From Gilliamella sp. ESL0443 (lineage in GTDB: Bacteria > Pseudomonadota > Gammaproteobacteria > Enterobacterales > Orbaceae): a DNA stretch of 64,000 nt. The stretch covers positions 868,001 through 932,000 of the forward strand of contig NZ_CP048263.1 of assembly GCF_019469165.1 (NCBI RefSeq). The letters run 5' to 3'. The notes under the pieces are model-generated. The model had not been told where the DNA came from and made no database searches. It saw nothing but the letters and a program-made list of their open reading frames with translations. Of this stretch, positions 1-8,695 are shown one piece after another (positions within the stretch are counted from its first letter, which is position 1; each line of letters starts with the position of its first letter). The position numbers and the translations under genes were made by a program.

Positions 1-292
1 ATAAATGAGGTGTTATTAAATCATATCGCGCATTTATTGGACGATCAGCATTTAGTCTTATGGTTACAGATTTACTATCATCAACTGGTGATACACCTTC
101 TTGGACAAACCATTTGCCCATGGCATTTTTATCTATCGAGCTTTCAGTTTTTGTCTCGAATATCTTATCATAACAAGCGAGTCTTTGTGTTGAGTCTGTC
201 AGCGATTTACAGCTGTCAATTTTTTTCTCAAGTTGATCATCAGCGAGGGTTAAAAAAGGTAAAGCAATTAAGGTAAATAAAATCTTTCTCAT
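1..292 (-). CDS. T6SS-associated TagO/VasI-like secreted protein (partial)
   Basis: The gene starts at 292 and runs off the left edge of the window; 97 codons are visible. The N-terminus is a signal peptide (MRKILFTLIALPFLTLA, predicted cleavage near residue 17), so the product is exported. It is followed by a short Cys-containing motif (CKSLTDSTQRLACYDKIF) and by GKWFVQEGVSPVDDSKSV. This layout, a C-x10-13-CYD motif followed by a W/SPxDDS beta-strand region, is what I know from the TagO/VasI family of type VI secretion accessory proteins; similar proteins also occur as isolated genes in prophages and islands. No other T6SS gene is visible. The neighbours are phage-like, which argues for a mobile or orphan copy. 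The family call rests on motif memory, not on a search. Confidence 0.55.
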   Translation of the reverse strand, partial: MRKILFTLIALPFLTLADDQLEKKIDSCKSLTDSTQRLACYDKIFETKTESSIDKNAMGKWFVQEGVSPVDDSKSVTIRLNADRPINARYDLITPHL

Positions 293-380
293 AATAAAAA
301 TCAATAAGTTAAATGCTCTTTAATAGTATTGTATTTTTTGGGGGAAATCAATGCTTAATTGTTGATTATCCAAAGCTGAT

Positions 381-788
381 TTGGTGAATAATCAACATAA
401 GTGGACATACCCAGCAGATCATCGAGGTAAGGCAATCTACTCAAAAGAAACCGACGCAGTATCAACAGTAACAGAAATTGGAGATATTCCGAATGATTAT
501 ACGTTATTAAAACCGTCCAGCGAATTTGATACTTGGAATGGTAAAAAATGGGTGCTAGATAAAGAAAAACAACATCAGCATGACATTTTAGTAGCACAAT
601 CACAACAATCACAATTACTGAATGATGCGAATAATACAATTAATAATCTGCAAGATGCTGTCGATGCAGAGATTGCAACAGAACAACAAATCGAAACATT
701 AAAATGCTGGAAAAAATATCGTTTTGAATTAAATCAACTAGATGTTAATACTGCGCCAGATATTGAATGGCCAGCAAACCCACAGTAA
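381..788 (+). CDS. Orphan prophage tail fibre assembly protein (Caudo_TAP-like)
   Basis: About 135 residues. The C-terminal half has the tail fibre assembly signature: an Ala/Gln-rich helix, LQDAVDAEIATEQQ, then a tryptophan-containing W-K-K-Y-R motif, and a terminal APDIEWPANP. These chaperones help fold phage tail fibres and are normally encoded directly downstream of the fibre gene. Here no fibre gene precedes it; a minus-strand secreted-protein gene lies upstream instead. Only TTG (381) or GTG (384) starts are available and there is no convincing ribosome binding site. Family members usually have a slightly longer N-terminus, so this is probably a 5'-truncated remnant of a decayed prophage. 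The family call is fairly secure; expression is doubtful. Confidence 0.65.
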   Translation: MVNNQHKWTYPADHRGKAIYSKETDAVSTVTEIGDIPNDYTLLKPSSEFDTWNGKKWVLDKEKQHQHDILVAQSQQSQLLNDANNTINNLQDAVDAEIATEQQIETLKCWKKYRFELNQLDVNTAPDIEWPANPQ

Positions 789-791
789 CAA

Positions 792-1364
792 TTAATTATT
801 CTGGATAATTGTATTTGTTTTTTGCGTATAAACAGTGCAGTTATCTGGAATATCTTTATTTACAAATGACATTGCACCAATTTTTACATTATTACCTATT
901 TTTATTTCACCACCCAAAATAACTGAATTGGCACCAATAGAAACATTATCACCAATTATTATTCTGATCGGACTGTGACTTTGTCCAATTGTTACATTTT
1001 GGTGGATTGTTAAATTATCTCCAATTGTTACATTTCTATTTATAGTAATAGAATAAGGGTGAACTAATAATAAATTTTTGCCAATTCTGGCGCCAAACAT
1101 TATATCTATACCAAATTTACTAATCAATTTCGGTTGGATTTTCTTTGCAACGTCTCTTTGTTTATCACTGCCATGTAAATACATTTCGTTAGCTAGACGC
1201 CACCAAAATAAATAAATTTTTTGTAGTGATCGTGTTTTGAGATACGATTTTATTACTCGATAAAAAGACACTTTTTTATCAGATGTTAATTCAACTAACC
1301 AACACTCTTTCAAATGCGTCAAATCATGAGTCATTAAAAATTTAATTATATGTATATATTTCAT
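792..1364 (-). CDS. Hexapeptide-repeat acetyltransferase (serine acetyltransferase-like)
   Basis: 190 residues. The C-terminal two thirds carry left-handed beta-helix hexapeptide repeats with V/I-x-I-G-x-N spacing (residues about 100-175: INRNVTIGDNLTIHQ, IGDNVSIGANSVILGG, IGNNVKIGAMSFV). The arrangement matches the LbH serine acetyltransferase group used in surface polysaccharide loci, with the conserved HPYSI stretch before the helix. The N-terminal about 90 residues are helical and basic. The protein probably transfers an acetyl group from acetyl-CoA to a sugar or serine hydroxyl; the acceptor cannot be told from sequence. It sits among phage scraps next to a tRNA, so it is a plausible island cargo gene (O-antigen or capsule modification). 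It is shorter than CysE of E. coli (273 aa), so I do not assign it to cysteine synthesis. Confidence 0.7.
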   Translation of the reverse strand: MKYIHIIKFLMTHDLTHLKECWLVELTSDKKVSFYRVIKSYLKTRSLQKIYLFWWRLANEMYLHGSDKQRDVAKKIQPKLISKFGIDIMFGARIGKNLLLVHPYSITINRNVTIGDNLTIHQNVTIGQSHSPIRIIIGDNVSIGANSVILGGEIKIGNNVKIGAMSFVNKDIPDNCTVYTQKTNTIIQNN

Positions 1365-1844
1365 AAAACTATCCAGGCTAATTAATAATACTAGTTTAAC
1401 ATATTTGGTAAATTAATAACTAAACGCTATCAATTTTCAACTTCACATACTCTACAGCAGCTTGATACGATTCAAAAATTCCGATTTTGTTTAATCTATC
1501 GTTTTTATAATAACACCACTAGTCGTTGTTTATATCGCATGACGGAAAAATCAAATACGAATCCTTGTCGCAATCTTAAATTGAATAGTTATCAGGGTCG
1601 GTTAGTATGTAAATTGTTTTTGTGTAGTTTATTATGATCATGTTATGAAAGTTTAGTTAGTTTTATTCATCATAAACTAATATTTTTCTGTAGTGTGAAT
1701 TGAAGTGAAAAGCAGGGATGTGGATAGCAAAAATTTGCTAAAAATGGTATGGCTTTTACCCCAGTTTTACCCCGATTTTACCCCTTTAATAAAATTGAGG
1801 AAAAAATTAATTCTTTTGAAGCCTTTTAGTATAAGGCTTTAGGA
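1365..1844. other. Gene-poor att-side region of a decayed element
   Basis: There is no intact gene in this 480-bp stretch between the acetyltransferase and tRNA-Val. On the minus strand, about 1430-1525 reads as a short open fragment ending NKIGIFESYQAAVEYVKLKI, without an in-frame ATG and preceded by a stop; it looks like a remnant of a longer protein that I cannot identify. At about 1755-1785 three near-identical TTTTACCCC blocks occur in tandem just before the tRNA 3' end. Such positions are often attachment-site flanks where the integrase gene has been lost, but that reading is inference. Confidence 0.35.
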
Positions 1845-1921
1845 TGGTACGCCCGGGTGGACTCGAACCACTGACCCCCACCATGTCAAGGTGATGCTCT
1901 AACCAACTGAGCTACGGGCGT
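1845..1921 (-). tRNA. tRNA-Val (anticodon GAC)
   Basis: Read on the minus strand, this is a complete 77-nt cloverleaf with CCA encoded (TGG at 1845-1847 on the plus strand). The acceptor stem ACGCCCG pairs with CGGGCGT, the D arm is GCTC/GAGC, and the anticodon loop TTGACAT gives GAC. The T arm is GGTTCGAGTCC. It closely resembles E. coli tRNA-Val(GAC). Its 3' end faces the prophage-like scraps at 1-1840, the usual geometry for elements integrated at a tRNA 3' end. Confidence 0.96.
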
Positions 1922-2221
1922 ATATTTAGAAAACACGCAAATATTAGCGGGCAAATAGTTTTGTTTCAAGTAAAATAATTAAAAATAGCTGTTTTTTTAA
2001 TCTTTTGAACTAGATTGGTGATAAAATAGGCAAAACCAATATTGAAAATTCAGATATTTGTCACATTTTTGTACTTTTTATTTTCACTAATTCATTTAAC
2101 AGTTCGATATGGATTCTGTTTTTTATATTGTTTATAGGTAAATGCATATTCTCGGTGGTTTGTTGGTGCTAAATTAGCTATACTCCACAGCGTCGTTAAG
2201 TTATTACTGGTTCAGGTTGTT
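1922..2221. other. Intergenic region upstream of recQ
   Basis: Roughly 300 bp of AT-rich DNA between the divergent tRNA-Val and recQ. It must hold the promoters of both, but I could not place boxes convincingly. No open reading frame or hairpin terminator is evident. Confidence 0.3.
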
Positions 2222-4051
2222 ATGTCGTTTAAAGATCAAATTGAAGATGTTCTACATAATATTTTTGGTTATAAGTCGTTTAGGAATCAACAAAAAGATA
2301 TTATTGAATCAGTGATTGACGGGCGTGATGTTTTGGCCGTTATCCCTACCGGTGGCGGTAAGTCGCTTTGTTATCAAATTCCAGCGGTCGTATTACCAGG
2401 CACAGCTATAGTCATTTCGCCACTTATTTCATTAATGAAAGATCAGGTCGATCAATTGTTGGTGAATGGTATTCCTGCCGCATTTTTAAATGCAACTCAA
2501 TCAGGCATCGAACAACAAAATGTTATCAACCAGTATCTAAACCATTCAATTAAATTGTTGTATATTTCCCCCGAGCGGTTGACAGTATCATCTTTTGGCG
2601 CGTTACTGGATCAGCATCCTCCTTCTTTAATTGCGATCGATGAGGCGCATTGTATTTCACAATGGGGACATGACTTTAGACCTGATTATCGCCAATTAAA
2701 CCAGTTATCAAAACGTTTTGCTGATGTACCAATTATCGCGCTTACAGCCACTGCCGATGAGATGACACAGAGGGATATTCTTAATCAGCTCAATTTAGTT
2801 GATCCGTTGTTTGTGGTTCGTAGTTTTGATAGGCCGAATATTCGCTATACCGTGGTAGAAAAGTTTAATCTTACTGAGCAAGTTGTGTCGTTTATTGAAA
2901 CGCAAAAAGGGAATAGCGGGATTATTTATTGTTCTAGCCGTTCTAAAGTTGAGGACATGACAACAAGGCTTGTGGCAAGAGGGTTTTCGGCTATCGCTTA
3001 TCATGCTGGATTGTCTACAAGTGAACGGCAAAGCGCTCAGGAGAGTTTTTTAAAGGATAATACACAAATTATTGTGGCAACAGTTGCTTTTGGAATGGGG
3101 ATTAATAAGCCAAATGTTCGGTTTGTTGTTCATGCAGATTGTCCGCGTTCAATTGAGGCTTATTATCAAGAAACAGGTCGTGCTGGGCGCGATGGTGTTC
3201 CTGCAGAAGCGATGCTATTGTTTAAAAGTAATGATTTAAGTTGGTATAAGCAGCAAATCATTGAAAAGTATGATAACGATCAGAAGCAAGTGGAGCTTCA
3301 TAAGATTCAGGCGATGGAGTCATTTGCGCAATGTATGACGTGTCGTCGTATTGTACTGTTAAATTATTTTGGTGAACATCGAACTGAGTCTTGTAATAAT
3401 TGTGATATTTGCCTTTATCCACCTAAGCAATATGATGCGTTGATTGATGCGCAAAAAGTTTTGTCTTGTGTTTATCGGGTTGAACAGCACTATGGTGCCC
3501 AATACATAGTGGATATTTTACGTGGTTCGGGGCGTTCACAAATTAAAGATAATCGACATGATAAGCTTTCAGTTTATGGTATTGGTAAAGAGCATAACGC
3601 TGATTATTGGCTTAGTGTAATAAGGCAGTTAATTTTTTTAGGTTATTTGCGGCAAAATATTTCCAATTTTAATACTTTGCAATTGACTGAAAACGCACGG
3701 GCAATATTGAAAGGTGAGGTGCAATTAAAGTTAGCAAAACCACGATTAGAAATTGTTAAGAAGAGTCGTTTAAATCGTTATGCTCGATCAATTAATTTAA
3801 CGACTATTCTATCTTATGAAGAGCGAATTTTATTTAATAATCTTAGACGATTACGTAAAGAGATTGCCGATATGGAAGATATCGCTCCTTATATTGTATT
3901 TAGTGATGCAACCTTACTTGAAATGGTGCAAACGATGCCTGAAAGTAAGACACAACTTATTAATGTGTCAGGTGTTGGTAAAATTAAATTGGAGAAATAC
4001 GGCAATCTGTTTTTGGATGAGATTAATGACTTTGTAATTAAAAATATATAA
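2222..4051 (+). CDS. recQ: ATP-dependent DNA helicase RecQ
   Basis: 609 residues, the same length as E. coli RecQ. It is a 3'-5' superfamily 2 helicase that processes stalled forks and feeds the RecF recombination pathway in the cytoplasm. The ATPase core shows a Walker A (TGGGKS, residues 43-48), DEAH box (140-143) followed by the aromatic-rich loop CISQWGHDFRPDY, and motif VI (QETGRAGRDG). The zinc-binding RecQ-Ct segment follows with CMTC and CNNCDIC cysteines (about residues 370-400), then a winged helix and a C-terminal HRDC domain whose signature is near GVGKIKLEKYG. Nothing is missing. It is followed by a 240-bp spacer carrying copy 1 of the dispersed repeat, then dnaX on the same strand. 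No LexA box was seen upstream. Confidence 0.97.
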   Translation: MSFKDQIEDVLHNIFGYKSFRNQQKDIIESVIDGRDVLAVIPTGGGKSLCYQIPAVVLPGTAIVISPLISLMKDQVDQLLVNGIPAAFLNATQSGIEQQNVINQYLNHSIKLLYISPERLTVSSFGALLDQHPPSLIAIDEAHCISQWGHDFRPDYRQLNQLSKRFADVPIIALTATADEMTQRDILNQLNLVDPLFVVRSFDRPNIRYTVVEKFNLTEQVVSFIETQKGNSGIIYCSSRSKVEDMTTRLVARGFSAIAYHAGLSTSERQSAQESFLKDNTQIIVATVAFGMGINKPNVRFVVHADCPRSIEAYYQETGRAGRDGVPAEAMLLFKSNDLSWYKQQIIEKYDNDQKQVELHKIQAMESFAQCMTCRRIVLLNYFGEHRTESCNNCDICLYPPKQYDALIDAQKVLSCVYRVEQHYGAQYIVDILRGSGRSQIKDNRHDKLSVYGIGKEHNADYWLSVIRQLIFLGYLRQNISNFNTLQLTENARAILKGEVQLKLAKPRLEIVKKSRLNRYARSINLTTILSYEERILFNNLRRLRKEIADMEDIAPYIVFSDATLLEMVQTMPESKTQLINVSGVGKIKLEKYGNLFLDEINDFVIKNI

Positions 4052-4087
4052 CGCTGTAAGTTAAAATTTAAATCAATTTATTCGTTG

Positions 4088-4117
4088 AAAAAAAAGTTGA
4101 GGAACGGGGTTTTTGAG
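4088..4117 (+). repeat. Dispersed 28-30 nt intergenic motif, copy 1
   Basis: A run of A's followed by GTTGAGGAACGGGGTTTTTG then AG. The same string occurs at 25287-25316 (same strand) and, reverse-complemented, at 37199-37228 and 57122-57150. This copy sits in the recQ-dnaX spacer. It is not an inverted repeat: TTGAG occurs as direct copies at both ends of the core. Confidence 0.85.
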
Positions 4118-4300
4118 CAAAAAAATCCTGTAATATGACGCTAATTATTATATGTTTTACTTAAAATTGCGTTTTTATAATCTAATTTGTTTATAAATTA
4201 ATTAAGGTCTATTATTAATTCGAAAAGTGGCATCTTAAAGACTAATTTGGCTCTTTATGATATGATTAGCAAAATTTAATCGTAATAAGTAATGGTGATT

Positions 4301-6367
4301 ATGAGTTATCAAGTTTTAGCACGTAAGTGGCGACCAAAGTCGTTTTCTGAGGTAGTAGGGCAACAACATGTGTTGAAAATTTTATCTAATGCCCTCTCTC
4401 TTGGTCGGGTGCATCATGCTTATCTGTTTTCTGGTACACGAGGTGTAGGAAAGACGTCGATTGCTCGTTTGTTAGCTAAAGGCTTGAATTGTGAAAGTGG
4501 TATCACTGCAACACCTTGTGGTGTTTGTGATAATTGTCGTGAGATTGAGCAAGGTCGTTTTGTTGATTTGTTAGAAATTGATGCTGCCTCACGAACTAAA
4601 GTCGAAGATACGCGTGAAATTCTGGATAATATCCAATACTTGCCAACTAAAGGGCGTTTTAAAGTTTACTTGATCGATGAAGTGCATATGTTGTCTCGCA
4701 ACAGTTTTAATGCATTATTAAAAACTTTGGAAGAACCACCTGAACATGTTAAATTTTTGTTAGCGACAACCGATCCTCAAAAATTACCTATTACTATTTT
4801 GTCTCGCTGTTTGCATTTGCATTTAAATGTGCTTGATACATCTTTAATTGGTGATCAGTTAAATCACATTTTACAATTAGAGCATATTGAAAGTGAGCCA
4901 AAAGCTATTCATTTATTAGCCAAAGCAGCCAATGGAAGTATGCGAGATGCGTTAAGTTTAACCGATCAGGCTATTGCGCTAGGTAATGGTAAAGTCGATG
5001 CTGTATCAGTTGCATCAATGCTTGGAACATTAGATAAGGCTATTCCTTTTGCGTTAGTTAATGCACTTTACCAAGGCGATGGTAATGCGTTAATGCAACA
5101 AATTGAATTGGCGGCAATGCAAGGAGCTGATTGGGATAATTTATTAGCTGAAAGCATTTCTTTGTTGCATCAAATTGCTTTATTACAAGTAGTACCTACA
5201 GCCTTAGGTGATTATGCCGATAGTGAGGAGCAATTGCGCTTTTTAGCTCAATACATTTCGCCAAATGATGTGCAATTGTTTTATCAAATTTTATTGATGG
5301 GTCGAAAAGAACTCGCGCTTGTACCTGACAAGAAAATGGGCGTGGAGATGAGCTTTTTACGTGCGTTAGCCTTTATGCCAAAAGATGTTGATTCGATTTC
5401 TCAACCGGTTTCAACCACTAATCCTTCAGCTGTAGGACATCCACCTGTCCCAAAGTCTAATCCGCCAAAAGTTGAATCAGCAACATCAGCTTCTGTGCCA
5501 CCGATTCCAGTAAAGAAGGATGCAGCTAAGTCATCAGTTCAATCAACGGCACAGTCACAATCGTCATTAGCTGATAATAATGTTTCTCCTGTGCATCAAG
5601 CTAATAATTCGATGCCAGCCCATTCTATATCGCTTCCAGATGATGCTTCGTCTATCACTAAAAATATTTTAGAGATGCGAATGCAGTTAATGGAGGAACA
5701 AAGTTCAAAAAAGTCTGAACCGGTTGGTGCCAATCAACCATCAAGCGATTTAGTTAAATCGAGTCGTGTTAAACAGGCTACTAAGACTGAAGTTAATAGT
5801 GCAGTGGTGGATGAGGTTGTAGAGGACGACGAAGAGGAAATTACAGCAGAAAATTATCAATGGCAATCGACTGGACTGTTTGAGTCTAAGAATGAGCCGG
5901 TGATTGATGCGAAGTCAGTTAGGGAGTCACTTAAGGTTGATAAAACTCCAGAGATGACAAAAAAATTGATTGAAGAGATGGTCGAAAAAGATGCTTGGAG
6001 TGCGGAAATTGAAAAATTGGAGATTGCACCGTTAATTAAACAGATTGTAGTTAATTCGTATCCTGAAATAGTCGATGATAATAGTGTAATTTTGCATACG
6101 CGTTCGGCTGTTGAGCATTTAACTAAGTCGTCGGCAAATTGTATTAAGCTACGAACTGCGATGTCAGCTTATCGTCAAAAAACTCTTAATGTAGAGGTTG
6201 TGATTGATGATAGTAAGGATATAAAAACGCCATTAGAATTACGTGAAGATTTATATCAGCAGAAGCTTGAACAAGCTAAACAAACGATACATCAAGATCC
6301 TAAAGTTGAGACGATTTGTCAATATTTTGATGCCAAGATTGATGAATCGAGTATTCGTCCTGTATAA
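4301..6367 (+). CDS. dnaX: DNA polymerase III subunits tau and gamma
   Basis: 688 residues from the ATG at 4301 (MSYQVLARKWRP, as in E. coli); an in-frame ATG at 4292 would add three residues. Tau is the clamp-loader ATPase that also dimerises the replicative polymerase and contacts DnaB. Visible are Walker A GTRGVGKT (45-52), a four-Cys zinc site (C64, C73, C76, C79), the DEVH box and the SRC sensor region. A Pro/Ser/Ala-rich linker (about 370-510) precedes the C-terminal tau-specific domains. A -1 programmed frameshift signal at 5692-5739 should produce gamma of about 472 residues. ybaB follows 33 bp downstream, as in E. coli, but recR, the usual third gene, is instead at 29113. Confidence 0.97.
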   Translation: MSYQVLARKWRPKSFSEVVGQQHVLKILSNALSLGRVHHAYLFSGTRGVGKTSIARLLAKGLNCESGITATPCGVCDNCREIEQGRFVDLLEIDAASRTKVEDTREILDNIQYLPTKGRFKVYLIDEVHMLSRNSFNALLKTLEEPPEHVKFLLATTDPQKLPITILSRCLHLHLNVLDTSLIGDQLNHILQLEHIESEPKAIHLLAKAANGSMRDALSLTDQAIALGNGKVDAVSVASMLGTLDKAIPFALVNALYQGDGNALMQQIELAAMQGADWDNLLAESISLLHQIALLQVVPTALGDYADSEEQLRFLAQYISPNDVQLFYQILLMGRKELALVPDKKMGVEMSFLRALAFMPKDVDSISQPVSTTNPSAVGHPPVPKSNPPKVESATSASVPPIPVKKDAAKSSVQSTAQSQSSLADNNVSPVHQANNSMPAHSISLPDDASSITKNILEMRMQLMEEQSSKKSEPVGANQPSSDLVKSSRVKQATKTEVNSAVVDEVVEDDEEEITAENYQWQSTGLFESKNEPVIDAKSVRESLKVDKTPEMTKKLIEEMVEKDAWSAEIEKLEIAPLIKQIVVNSYPEIVDDNSVILHTRSAVEHLTKSSANCIKLRTAMSAYRQKTLNVEVVIDDSKDIKTPLELREDLYQQKLEQAKQTIHQDPKVETICQYFDAKIDESSIRPV
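5692..5739 (+). promoter_or_regulatory. dnaX -1 programmed frameshift signal
   Basis: Three parts line up. A Shine-Dalgarno-like GGAGG (5692-5696) stands exactly 10 nt before the heptamer A AAA AAG (5707-5713), which is read in zero frame as TCA AAA AAG. A stem GGTTGGT/ATCAACC with loop GCCA (5722-5739) follows 8 nt downstream. After slipping by -1 the next codons are GTC TGA (5713-5718), so translation would stop at once and give a gamma form ending in S-K-K-V. The layout is the one established for E. coli dnaX. Activity here is inferred. Confidence 0.88.
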
Positions 6368-6400
6368 TTACAGACTAAATGTTTTTAATGAGGAATAATT

Positions 6401-6739
6401 ATGTTTCCAGGTGGAAAAGGTGGTTTGGGCAATTTGATGAAACAAGCCCAACAAATGCAAGCAAAAATGCAGCAAGCTCAGGAAGAGATTGCTAAATTAG
6501 AGGTTACTGGAGAGTCTGGCGCGGGTATCGTTAAAGTTACTGTAAATGGTGCACATAGTTGTAAACGCGTTGATATCGATCCGTCTTTATTAACCGAAGA
6601 TGATAAGGAGATGTTAGAAGATCTTATCGCTGCAGCCTATAATGATGCTACTCGCCGTTTGGAAGAAGCTCAAAAAGAGCGTATGGCTCAAGTTACTGGT
6701 GGAATGCAATTACCACCTGGTTTTAAAATGCCATTCTAA
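6401..6739 (+). CDS. ybaB: Nucleoid-associated protein YbaB/EbfC
   Basis: 112 residues. A small DNA-binding dimer whose two long helices flank a beta-sheet; family members bind DNA as tweezers and are part of the nucleoid. The N-terminus has the typical [27 protein letters not shown] amphipathic helix (interrupted here for length), followed by [17 protein letters not shown] and a C-terminal helix ending before a Gly/Pro/Phe tail (LPPGFKMPF). It lies 33 bp after dnaX with a good AGGA site and the two are almost certainly cotranscribed. A strong terminator at 6766 ends the unit, where recR would follow in E. coli. Confidence 0.96.
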   Translation: MFPGGKGGLGNLMKQAQQMQAKMQQAQEEIAKLEVTGESGAGIVKVTVNGAHSCKRVDIDPSLLTEDDKEMLEDLIAAAYNDATRRLEEAQKERMAQVTGGMQLPPGFKMPF

Positions 6740-6765
6740 TTTGAATCTTTAACTCTATTTTTCTG

Positions 6766-6795
6766 ATATTGCTGACTTTTGTCAGCAATATTTTT
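6766..6795 (+). terminator. Rho-independent terminator after ybaB
   Basis: An 11-bp perfect stem ATATTGCTGAC (6766-6776) / GTCAGCAATAT (6781-6791) with a TTTT loop and a following T run. It closes the dnaX-ybaB unit; the short reading frame overlapping it is not credible as a gene. Confidence 0.85.
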
Positions 6796-6985
6796 GTCTA
6801 CTGACTGTTTATTTATACAGTTTGTCTTTATTAATTTTCTCCTATCAGGTAAACTAACTCACAATTGTTTTTTTAATTCACATTCAATTTTGATCATAAT
6901 AATTAGGCTGATGTTGAACGAGAGTTTTTGTTTAATACTGATTGATCAACGTTGTTTAATTGACATTATTTATTAAGGATATATT

Positions 6986-7594
6986 GTGATAGGTCGTTTA
7001 CGTGGAATCATTATTGAAAAGCAACCACCCAAAGTGCTAATTGAAGTTGGTGGTGTTGGCTATGAAGTGTTTATGCCAATGACCTGTTTTTATGAATTAC
7101 CTGATAATGGTAAAGAAGTGATTGTGTTAACTCATTTTGCCGTTCGTGAAGATGCTCAAGTGCTGTATGGCTTTAATCATGAACAAGAGCGTGAATTGTT
7201 TCGTGAGTTGATTAAAGTGAATGGTGTTGGTCCCAAATTAGCGTTAGCAATTTTATCAGGAATGTCAGCAGGGCAATTTATTAGTGCAGTTGAGCAAGGT
7301 GAAATCAAGACGTTAGTTAAATTACCTGGCGTGGGCACAAAAACGGCTGAACGATTGATTGTCGAAATGAAGGATCGAGTTAAACGGTTTGGTGACGAGT
7401 TAGCTAATGTAAACGTAACTGTTGAGACTGGAAGTCTTAAAAAATCCTCAAGTCAGATTGAAGGTGAAGCCGTTTCGGCACTTATCGCTTTGGGTTATAA
7501 ACCACAAGAAGCAAGTCGTATTATTAGTAAAGTCATTAAGCCAGACATGGATTGTGAAATGCTAATACGTGAAGCATTAAAGTCAGCATTATAA
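6986..7594 (+). CDS. ruvA: Holliday junction DNA helicase subunit RuvA
   Basis: 202 residues (E. coli 203). RuvA forms a tetramer that binds four-way junctions and loads RuvB for branch migration. It begins with GTG at 6986, preceded by AAGGAT, and the N-terminal MIGRLRG is the family start. Domain I (OB fold) covers about residues 1-62, and the two helix-hairpin-helix motifs are [13 protein letters not shown] (about 76) and [13 protein letters not shown] (about 112). After a variable linker the C-terminal RuvB-binding domain follows (about 155-202, [12 protein letters not shown]). ruvB starts about 18 bp downstream, a standard ruvAB operon. I looked for a CTG-N10-CAG LexA box upstream and did not find one, although E. 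coli ruvAB is SOS-regulated. Confidence 0.97.
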   Translation: MIGRLRGIIIEKQPPKVLIEVGGVGYEVFMPMTCFYELPDNGKEVIVLTHFAVREDAQVLYGFNHEQERELFRELIKVNGVGPKLALAILSGMSAGQFISAVEQGEIKTLVKLPGVGTKTAERLIVEMKDRVKRFGDELANVNVTVETGSLKKSSSQIEGEAVSALIALGYKPQEASRIISKVIKPDMDCEMLIREALKSAL

Positions 7595-7612
7595 AGAAAA
7601 TAGGGAACGATG

Positions 7613-8617
7613 ATGATTGAAGCGGATCGTTTAATTGCGCCACAGGCTCAAAAAGAAGAAGAGTCGTTAGATCGGGCTATTCGTCCTAAATATTTGGATG
7701 AGTATATTGGTCAACCTCAAGTGCGAGAGCAGATGAAAATCTTTATTCAGGCAGCCAAGCAGCGTAGTGATGCGCTTGATCATGTTTTAATTTTTGGTCC
7801 TCCAGGTCTTGGTAAAACCACTTTAGCTAATATTGTTGCTAATGAAATGAATGTTAATTTGCGCACTACCTCTGGCCCAGTGTTGGAAAAAGCAGGTGAT
7901 CTGGCTGCAATGTTAACCAATCTCGAGCCTAATGATGTGCTGTTTATTGATGAAATCCATCGATTATCTCCTGTCGTTGAAGAAATATTATATCCTGCTA
8001 TGGAAGATTATCAGCTCGATATTATGATTGGTGAAGGTCCAGCCGCACGTTCAATTAAAATCGATCTTCCGCCCTTTACACTTATTGGCGCCACTACTCG
8101 AGCGGGTTCGTTAACATCGCCATTACGCGATCGTTTTGGGATTGTGCAACGCCTTGAGTTTTACCGCGTGGAGGATTTGGAGTATATCGTTAGCCGTAGT
8201 GCTAAGTTTTTAGGTTTAGATCTTTCCAAAGAGGGTGCATTTTTAATAGCTAAACGCTCACGCGGAACGCCTCGTATTGCTAATCGTTTATTGCGACGTG
8301 TGAGAGATTATGCGGATGTTAAATCCAAAGGTGTTATTGATGAGCGTATTGCTACTCAAGCTTTAGATATGTTAGATGTGGATAATGAAGGCTTTGACTA
8401 TATGGATCGTAAGTTACTTCTTGCCATCATCGAAAAATTCATGGGTGGTCCAGTAGGATTAGATAATATAGCTGCAGCAATTGGTGAGGAACGTGAAACG
8501 ATTGAAGATGTGTTAGAGCCGTTTTTGATTCAGCAAGGTTATATCCAAAGAACACCAAGAGGACGAATTGCAACACCTCATGCTTATCGACATTTTGGTA
8601 TTGTTCAAGATGATTAA
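7613..8617 (+). CDS. ruvB: Holliday junction branch migration ATPase RuvB
   Basis: 334 residues from the second of two adjacent ATGs. The 7613 start gives the conserved MIEADRLI and 6-nt spacing from AGGGA; starting at 7610 adds one Met. RuvB is the hexameric AAA+ motor that drives branch migration with RuvA. Walker A is GPPGLGKT (62-69), Walker B FIDEIHRL (DEIH at 113-116), sensor 1 is in ATTRAGSL, and the arginine-finger region is LRDRFG. The C-terminal winged helix ends with the conserved [10 protein letters not shown] bidirectional terminator separates it from convergent cysK. Confidence 0.97.
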   Translation: MIEADRLIAPQAQKEEESLDRAIRPKYLDEYIGQPQVREQMKIFIQAAKQRSDALDHVLIFGPPGLGKTTLANIVANEMNVNLRTTSGPVLEKAGDLAAMLTNLEPNDVLFIDEIHRLSPVVEEILYPAMEDYQLDIMIGEGPAARSIKIDLPPFTLIGATTRAGSLTSPLRDRFGIVQRLEFYRVEDLEYIVSRSAKFLGLDLSKEGAFLIAKRSRGTPRIANRLLRRVRDYADVKSKGVIDERIATQALDMLDVDNEGFDYMDRKLLLAIIEKFMGGPVGLDNIAAAIGEERETIEDVLEPFLIQQGYIQRTPRGRIATPHAYRHFGIVQDD

Positions 8618-8656
8618 TTTGATTTATTCTAATTTGATTTATCCGATTTTTAATCC

Positions 8657-8680
8657 AACACCGCCAACAGGCGGTGTTTT
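8657..8680. terminator. Bidirectional terminator between ruvB and cysK
   Basis: A 9-bp stem AACACCGCC (8657-8665) / GGCGGTGTT (8670-8678) with loop AACA, between convergent genes. The T tract is present only on the plus side, so it primarily ends ruvAB. Confidence 0.8.
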
Positions 8681-8695
8681 GCGTTTATAGGATAA

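Noticed and set aside
6779-6976. 65-codon reading frame between ybaB and ruvA
   Set aside because: It overlaps the terminator stem after ybaB, has no ribosome site and no protein-like composition.
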